64,000 nucleotides of DNA from Pisolithus tinctorius (Eukaryota; Basidiomycota; Agaricomycetes; Boletales; Pisolithaceae). Location: contig JANFAH010000002.1 in assembly GCA_024663395.1 (NCBI GenBank), positions 3,906,001 through 3,970,000 of the forward strand. Reading direction: 5' to 3'. Each line of letters begins with the position of its first letter. Position 1 is the stretch's first letter. Both the position numbers and the translations under genes were made by a program. Under the pieces are notes generated by a model that saw only the letters and a program-made list of their open reading frames with translations, did not search any database and was not told where the DNA came from. Positions 57,540 through 64,000 of the stretch are shown piece by piece.

Positions 57540-58020
57540 GAGGTAGGCTTGCGCCTGGGTTTGGTCCATTGGATTGCGCCAAGTCGAAGTCTTCCGGAGA
57601 AGACCTGCGCGAGCGTTTCAAACCTGCTCGGATTTTTCTTGGCCATGAACATCCACTGATCATGGTCATAATAGGGTATCGATACGCTGTTGCGTGTCCA
57701 CAATCAGTACTCAAACGGAACAATAAAAAGGGAGATGGGTGGACAGCCATCAACGGTAAGGTATTCAACATTATGACCTACCTACTGGCGGTGACAAGGA
57801 GCTTATGCGGTTGGTTGGCCGAGATGGAACCGTTGAAGTCGTTCTCTGAGAATTGCCGTATCTCTGTTCTCATAATTTACGGTCCGAAGCTGTTCGCATT
57901 GACGCATGCTTGGGTGAATGTGGATGACATGCTCGATTCATGTTTCGTTAGCTTTCTTCGCGCCCGATCCTTCCTCGTAAGCATAAGACGACCGGTGGAA
58001 GTGTCGCACCTAGTCGTAAC
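57540..58020 (+). pseudogene. Decayed second copy of the cytochrome b5 gene
   Basis: It matches the 3' half of 48856-49709: PGFGPLDCAKSKSSGEDLRE, an intron-like stretch, SVLKRNNKKGDGWTAINGKV and LFALTHAWVNVDDMLDSC. The HPGG segment with the first heme ligand is deleted (TYLLAVTRSL instead), and the frame shifts repeatedly. The disordered N-terminal half is absent. It lies downstream of CYP-6, as the functional copy lies upstream of the P450 relic. Confidence 0.8.
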
Positions 58021-58059
58021 ATCAGGAAATTAACCAAATACTATCTGTGCTTTTTATGG

Positions 58060-58205
58060 AATTATTTGTCTATTTTGACTATTATGGCTATTTCCGGTCA
58101 CACTCAATACAGACAAAGTTTAGATTAGTCAAAATAGTTAAAATAGTCAAGATAGTATTTCTCGAAAAGTTCAAAAGTCAAACTAGTCAAGATAGTAGTA
58201 GTAGT
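58060..58205. repeat. AT-rich short repeats and inverted repeat
   Basis: CTATTTTGACTA near 58070 is the reverse complement of TAGTCAAAATAG near 58125. Between and after them are repeated AATAGTCAA/GATAGT-like units and a GTAGTAGTA run. It could be the remnant of a small foldback element. No ends are defined. Confidence 0.45.
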
Positions 58206-58422
58206 AAAGAAAGTGTTATTCCGCGCCATATACCGTATATACAGGGGTCTCTGTTCATTTAGTACTTGAGTTATATATGCTACCTAACGCCTAACTGCTT
58301 CTCAAGTTCGCGTCCCAGACGGTCGGCCACGCAGTCGTTCTAACACCTTTTGAGTACTATCTGCAAGCACTCGCTCACTGAGTCTTTACCTGCACTCACC
58401 ACAGTCAAAATACATGCATCCA
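58206..58422. other. No recognised content
   Basis: Between the AT-rich repeats and the C-terminal end of the Ssn6 relic I see no gene. Confidence 0.35.
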
Positions 58423-58574
58423 TCAAAAGAGAACCCTTGTCTCGGAAGTGTTCGAGCGACTCTTGTTATGCAGATGAGAATCGGGCGGTATGCGGAAGGA
58501 GCGAGATGAGCGAGATGGAACAGGGGTGTGTCGTCCAGAAGACGAACCGCTACCTCGCTTCACACTCTCGACTC

Positions 58575-58587
58575 GAGTGCGCTTACT
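58575..58587 (+). repeat. Target-site duplication, left copy
   Basis: GAGTGCGCTTACT, identical to 58855-58867, immediately flanks the poly-A-tailed insert. Confidence 0.9.
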
Positions 58588-58823
58588 AAATGTGTAGATA
58601 GATTCAAATGGCTAGCCGAAGTCTTAAACCTACCTTACCTCAAGGCGGAGCGTCTAAAATGGCCGGTGGGAATGGCGGACTAATGGGGAGCCCTAGGCTC
58701 TGCCATTAGGGCATTCGCTCGCTGGTAAGGACTGGTAGGCCACAGGAGGCCCATGCTAGTACGTTGAATTAGTTAGAATAGTGCAACATAGGGTAAACGC
58801 TCCCTCATGCACTTTAATTCAGC

Positions 58824-58854
<31 letters not shown>
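58588..58854 (+). mobile_element. Retroposed element with 27-A tail and 13-bp target duplication (SINE-like)
   Basis: The 267-bp insert ends in 27 consecutive A (58828-58854). It is flanked by exact copies of GAGTGCGCTTACT at 58575-58587 and 58855-58867. Removing the insert and one copy restores the Ssn6 reading frame across the junction. Poly-A plus a target duplication of this length is the mark of target-primed reverse transcription. The insert has no open frame of note. TGGCTAGCCGAAG near 58608 is a weak A-box-like match, and no clear B box is seen. It may be a SINE or a short non-LTR fragment. Confidence 0.85.
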
Positions 58855-58856
<2 letters not shown>

Positions 58857-58867
58857 GTGCGCTTACT
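58855..58867 (+). repeat. Target-site duplication, right copy
   Basis: GAGTGCGCTTACT, identical to 58575-58587, directly follows the A27 tail. Confidence 0.9.
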
Positions 58868-60610
58868 GTCTGTTTCCTCCGTCGCGGGACTGAGTGGTCG
58901 CTTGAGGGATGACGCTCCGGACGAAGCAGGTGAAGGACCGTTGGAGGACGACGTAGATCGACGATGGGGGGCGGCATCGCGTAGCGAATTGACGGTGTGG
59001 CGACTTGCATTAGACAGCGTCGGCGAGTGCCTCGTCGCATTGTAGTTGTCATGCGCAGAAGCCGATTGCTCGGCAGGACGGGTCTGGGACAAGTTAACTA
59101 ACACATCAGCAACACCCTCATCATAATCCTCATCTACCACTCGTGACGGCAGGCGTGGGGTGGCACTAGTCGGAGATGGCTATAGTGAACGATTTCCAGA
59201 ACTGCTCGAACTTGTCGTGTCCTGTCCATCCTTCGCTGAGAATGAAGGAACCTTGAATGACGCAGGTAGATTAGCGGGTAAGCCAGAGTCATCCTTGGCC
59301 CGACGTTGACGCTTCTTCCTCTTCGGGGCATCACTAGGGATCGACCCACCGATACTTTGTGTGTCTGAATCCTTGTCCTTCGCTGGTTGTGGCTGCTTCC
59401 TCCTGTTCTTCGAGTCGGCTGATGAAGGCTCTGGAGACATAGACATGCAAATATTTGTATGTAGCGGAACACGAGGTACTGCCTCTGGTGAGTTGACAAC
59501 CGAACTCGAGTGCCTTCTCGACTCCACGTCTTGCTCCACCGGACGTTCGCGCGCGTCGAATCTGGCGGGATCGTAGCGCCAGTGCCCGCTTTCGGGAGGA
59601 CCCAAAGGTTGACAGGCCACCGGGGGGCTTCGAGTCCCAATGAGGCCGCGAGTGATGAGCAGAGCGAGGCGACGTCTCCATGGGACTCAGGGCGCGGCAA
59701 GGTCCTGGGGAACGGGAGGCGTAGTAAGGTTGCTGCGAAGGGTGAGTCGGATATTCGGAACGTCCGCGGTGGTTGCGATCCTCCCAGTCACGATGGTGCT
59801 CCGGGTGAGGACCGCGGCGATCCCAGGCCATATCGCGATCTGCTGCACGTAGCTCACGCGGATATGAAGGTGGCATATGCTGGGAAGCCGGAATGCTCGG
59901 CTGAGCCGGCTCGATTGGCTGACAACTTGGAGGAGGGTAGGCCGGGAAGGTGGAAACAGGAGAGCGAGGGTAAGTGGGATGGGGAGCAGGTGACGCGGAT
60001 CCCGAAGGGACATGTAGTGGGCGGTTGAAGTACTCTGAGTGCTGTGCTAGATCCTGGTTGGCGGAAGATCGCAGTTCTTCTGTCGAGAGCTGCTGTTGTG
60101 GGACGGGGTGGTGCAGCAAGAGACATGGGTGACCGGCGGGGCCACGACCAACACTATCCTGGGAAGGGCCAGAGAAGTCGCGGTGATGGGGGCGATCGAC
60201 GTCCATGGGGGCAAGTGGGGTGTGAGAGGTGGTGCCACGATTCATCGATGGAAACAGGAGGGGGAGGACCCCTGAATGGAGGAGAGGCACGGCTAACAGG
60301 CACAGGAGGTGGGGGCAAATGAAGGCTATCGTTATTTCCCGGACCTCTAGAGTCGGACCTAAGTAAGGGGCGGGTGGAAGTCGACTGAAGGAGGAGCGGA
60401 GGGCCACTCAAGCTGGGTGGAAGTGTAGACGGGTTAGCATAGGCATTCGGGTGAACGTCTTGCAGACCAGGGGCAGCGGGAAGCTGACCACCAGTCGCTT
60501 GGGCATTCTTTAGCAACTGTAGTCGCTGTGAGATGACATGACACACCTCAGAGATGTACGGGTTGATTCGGATGGCGCGCGAGTATGCGTCCAGCGCAGA
60601 GTCTGGGATA

Positions 60611-60756
60611 CTAATTAGTAGAGGCCGCCACCAGTCAACTTGATAGACGAACCTGCTTCGACTCATGGTCAGGGATTGGATAGCAAATGTTACACGGTAA
60701 ATATGGCCGATTGATTCGGGTGGTTCTCGAGTACGCGTCGAGCGTACCGCGGCGAG
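60611..60756. other. Junction between Ssn6 relic and Plavaka gene
   Basis: A short region without a gene. It should contain the 3' end of the Plavaka element, but no terminal inverted repeat can be defined because the other end is outside the window. Confidence 0.35.
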
Positions 60757-63700
60757 CTAGAATGCAATTTCAAATGCATGATGGTCAGCGAATTTGTTCA
60801 CATAGAAGGAATTGAACGTATCGTAGGAGTCATGAGGCTTGATGTCTCTGGTGTTGATGTTGTGGGCAGCATAAACGGGGATGAGATGGGCCGCACGATA
60901 TATCGCGTCGATGTGAATGATGGCGATGTGTGGGACGTTGTGTGCATTGTAACTTGGGCGGACGATCCACATCCCTGTAGCTACGTCTGGGCCATCCCCC
61001 ATGCGGTCGAACCAATGTACGACAGCGCACAGATACAAAGTGCCTTGATACTTGAACGAAAAAAAGCACAGAATGCGGGCAATGTCCAGTCCACGCATAC
61101 CCTCTGCCTCTGGATCGGTTACAACAAAGATGCAGTTGAAACGGGGTCCTTCGTTCCTCCACATGGGGCAGGAACAAATGTGCTTGCAGCGCATGCCATA
61201 GAGGCCACATAGATCGCTCGGTGCAAAAAAAGTGGAACATGCAGAGTTGTAGACACGCACGCTACCATCATAGGGTGGGCACTCGTCGAGGGCGATGTCA
61301 TCCAGATCATCAGTGGGAAAGAGTTGCGAGTAGAGGAAGCGGCGCAGAATGTTGGGAAGCTGTGGCAGGCAGAGCTCAGCTGCTAGGGCGCCTACGGTCC
61401 TTGCGCGCTTACGTTCTAAGATATTTAAACCAGTTAGCATCCGAGTATGTACAGAGTGGAAGGTTGAGACATACGATGGGTACGAGCCAATGATACATGG
61501 GCCTCGACCGACCTGGGAGCATCAACGGCATCACCCAGTTCCTCCTCATAACTCCCTGCTTGTTCTTCGATTTCGTCGGCCATGTCACGGCTTTCCCCAA
61601 CTTGGTCGCACGGATCATCAGCGTCGCTGGAACGTTGACCTGAACGCCCGTCAGAAAGGGGCGAATCGTAGGATTAATACCCGTACCTAGAGCCCCGAGC
61701 GCATGTGATAGCAACGGTTCATTTAACATACCACATTCTTTGAAGTCAGCGCGCGCGGCGATGAGCTTGTCGAGCCTCTGGTTGATCAAAAGCATCTGTC
61801 CGAGAGCTTGAAAGCGGTTAGTGTGCCGATAAGGCCGTTTGATGGCCTTAATATGTTTGGACTCTGTAATTGAAGAGCAGAGGCCGTTAGGTGCGCCGAA
61901 CTGACAGATAAGGTGGTAGTAATGCTTCATAGCGTGTTGCCAGGGCAGTGAGAAGGTATCAACTACCCCAGCATTCCGGAAGACTTCGCGATAAAGGTGG
62001 AAGCGCCTGAGTGCATCGTCAATTTCAACAAGCGTCTGTTGAGTGATAACGTTCCGATGAATGAGGTAACAAAATTCCAGAAAGGCTCGAAAAGTGAAGA
62101 CGACGTATTGTGGAACATAACCTTCAATTGCTGCGATGTAAACCTGTGAAGGACTGGTCAATAATCACACGAAGGAAATACGGATGAGCGCACCTTCATA
62201 AGGCCCTTGGAATCGTCGCCGGTCCACTGTTTGAAGTGTCGACCTTGAGGGAAACGCCGCAGCCCAGTATATGGGGCAACAGCTGCGATCCTGAAAGACC
62301 ATGAAGTAGATACGAATATTAATTGAAGTCACGTACCGCCGGTCAATCTCGTCCAAGACTTTTTCCGCCTGTGTCTTTCCATGAACGTGGATTAGGTAGC
62401 GCTCGACCCAATCCACCAGGTGGTCCTTGAACCCACCTTTGATAAGCTGGTGGAGGATGTCTGGTGAAAGCATGCCGTAGATGTCTGCACGCAGAAAATC
62501 GTTTGTAAACAGCTGTCTTTGATTAGAAAACGAAAGAAAACATGGGGTTATACTTACCACTATGTCGCCAACAATCCCATATGTGTCCCACAGTTTACGA
62601 AAGTCAAATTCTTCGATCACGGCGTCGGCATGCTCACGACGACGACGGAGCGTGTTGTCATCCAGACTCTCCCGGTGTGCGAGGCACTTCGGGCACCAAT
62701 TCCGTACGATACAAGACAACAGAACTTGTTCCTCGTAGTCAGCTATATAAGCCGCTAGTGAATATATGACGCGCCGATAGTATTTGTCGCCACATAATAT
62801 TATTTCTGGGACACTCATAGCGGGTCGAAGCGAACAAAGAATGCGTGTTAGCAAGGAGTGGAAAAGCTGCCTTTTGAAATTTCAGAAAGCAGAGGAACCG
62901 GCATGTTCTCTAGTGGCTAAATGGTATGTTAGCAGTGATACGAACTCGTGGAACGTGGGATCTTACTCTTTGGCATTGCCAGGAACCCAATGAGGACTAC
63001 CGCACTGCAGTGAGCACGACGAACGGTGTTGCGAACATTTCCGATGGAGAGATACAAGGGGTAATAGTCAGTCTGGCCAGTTGCTACCGATACCGTTGTC
63101 TTGTCACTACCGAGAATGATGGGAATTAGTGTCGCCCCAGCTGTCGTTGGATCCTCACTAATGATTCTGTCCTAGGAGTGTGAAGTTAGTGTCAATTTCA
63201 AGCTGCAGTGGGCACGACTTACTGCCTCGTTCCACGCCCAGGCTCCTGACATGAAATCCTCCCAGCGCCTTTGATTGTTTGTAGAATCATACTCCCGGTA
63301 TGGTACGTAGTCGATTCGACCTATTAAGTCAGCGCGAGCAAGGACATTGTGGATGACTTTACGTGGATCTCGATACCATACATCGTAACTGTCGAGCATC
63401 CAAGGAGCCGTATTGCTGCCTTGTCCATCTCGTCCATTGTCAGCGTACCGCACCACAAAACTCTCCCACTTGACCTCGCCGACGGATGTGCTGTCGATGA
63501 CGCGATAAAGGTCTTTCTGGTTAGCAAATAGCGGTTCCCCATGTAAGGCAAGTAACGACGCGGCCCAGATCTCAAGCAACGTGTCGATTTTTTTGGCGGG
63601 CATTTCAGCCTGCCTAAAGAGAAAATCCGCGAGCTCGAATTCCAGCCGGTTTCGGAAAGGGGACCAGTCATCAGAAGACCTCTCCGCAGACAGCGGTGGT

Positions 63701-63973
63701 GGTGCATCGTCCGACAGATATTGACCGCTGGCATCACATCTTCGTGCTATGGACGAGGTATTAGTTGAAGTAGTTATCGTAGTGTATACGCAAATTACCA
63801 TTTAGACCTGGATGAAAATTGCGATAAGTCCTACCTGCAGGACCAACGAACTCCGGCCCTAGACTCTCGCGTTCCCGGCCCGATGAGTCGGAGTCATCGC
63901 CATCGCCATCGACATCGCCGAGTTCTTGATGGCTGGGAGTTGGAATGTCATACTCGGTTGCTGGAGGAAACAT
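60757..63973 (-). CDS. Plavaka-type transposase, multi-exon, reaches near the right edge
   Basis: Exon by exon the minus strand reads WSPFRNRLEFELADFLFRQA, WEDFMSGAWAWNEA, TLIPIILGSDKTTVSVATGQ, VIYSLAAYIADYEEQVLLSC, FTNDFLRADIYGMLSPDILH, RRFPQGRHFKQWTGDDSKGL, VYIAAIEGYVPQYVVFTFRA, FGAPNGLCSSITESKHIKAI and, last, DTFNSFYVNKFADHHAFEIA. This is the order of Plavaka transposases, a cut-and-paste superfamily in mushrooms related to CACTA/EnSpm, with a C-terminal DUF6830-like part. Introns such as GTACGT...TTTCAG before IAAVAPYTGL and GTGCGC...TCACAG before VYIAAIEG keep the frame. I saw no stop inside exons, though not every join was verified. The start may lie beyond 64000. Confidence 0.8.
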
Positions 63974-64000
63974 GTCTGCGTTGTGGTCCGTTTCATCGTA

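Larger units (their letters stand above)
58423..60610 (-). pseudogene. ssn6: Ssn6/Cyc8 corepressor pseudogene (C-terminal half)
   Basis: The minus strand reads ALDAYSRAIRINPYISEV, then RLQLLKNAQATGGQLP, a long Pro/His-rich region (RGTTSHTPLAPMDVD, RYDPARFDARERPVE), DEDYDEGVADVLVNLSQTRP and LKRPLSPATEETDSKR. These are Ssn6/Cyc8 corepressor signatures. The N-terminal TPR repeats are missing, and about 33 codons are deleted between ISEV and VISQRL. The frame shifts at least twice (near 60255 and 59600), a TAG at 59180-59182 stands where Gln is expected, and a retroposed insertion (58588-58854) splits the tail. The tail resumes as RVESVKRGSGSSSGRHTPVP and ends at TGA 58423-58425. An intact gene is presumably elsewhere, since this corepressor is important in fungi. 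Confidence 0.88.

Overview
The window looks like nuclear DNA of a filamentous basidiomycete, most likely an Agaricomycete. Genes carry many introns of about 50-65 nt. The recognisable host proteins are fungal: an Arp10-type actin-related protein, Svf1, an Oma1-type peptidase, a cytochrome b5 protein and an Ssn6/Cyc8 relic. The transposons (a Rep/PIF1 Helitron and a Plavaka transposase) are families common in mushroom-forming fungi. No tRNA, rRNA or CRISPR array was found. All product names rest on reading motifs and on remembered families; no search was run.

Left, 1-16.8 kb: a nest of Helitron debris. H1 (370-5519, minus) carries a DUF6570-like domain, an HUH Rep domain and a PIF1 helicase, but is broken by nonsense codons and dead ATPase motifs. 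H2 (7756-9497, plus), H3 (9500-10920, minus) and H4 (11808-12296, minus) are further pieces. Two diverged copies of an unrecognised gene, X/Y, each lie head-to-head with a Helitron 5' end across a shared intergenic region of about 160-180 bp (7593-7755 and 12297-12476). Two copies of an F-box/nucleotidyltransferase-fold gene and one LTR-like insertion complete the nest.

16.8-24.8 kb: mostly single-copy sequence. Arp10 (five exons, 597 aa), a 351-aa proline/serine-rich protein with five exons, a Ser/Pro-rich unknown, and a stretch of weak coding potential.

25.0-43.4 kb: a tandem array of four paralogous cytochrome P450 genes on the minus strand. CYP-1 and CYP-3 appear intact, CYP-2 is a pseudogene, and CYP-4 has one late nonsense codon. 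A 5'-truncated Svf1 gene and a distinct P450 (CYP-5) follow. The array shares one 12-exon structure, including a 14-nt micro-exon and GC-AG introns, and a shared upstream box.

43.4-58.0 kb: an intergenic stretch, then Oma1, a cytochrome b5 gene, a TauD-type dioxygenase pseudogene, an inverted P450 relic, CYP-6 (plus strand, altered heme motif), TPR-like debris and a decayed second copy of the cytochrome b5 gene. P450 and cytochrome b5 sequences are therefore duplicated side by side.

58.0-64.0 kb: an Ssn6/Cyc8 pseudogene on the minus strand interrupted by a 267-bp retroposed insertion with a 27-A tail and exact 13-bp target duplications, then a Plavaka transposase gene whose splice sites and frame look intact where read, reaching the right edge.
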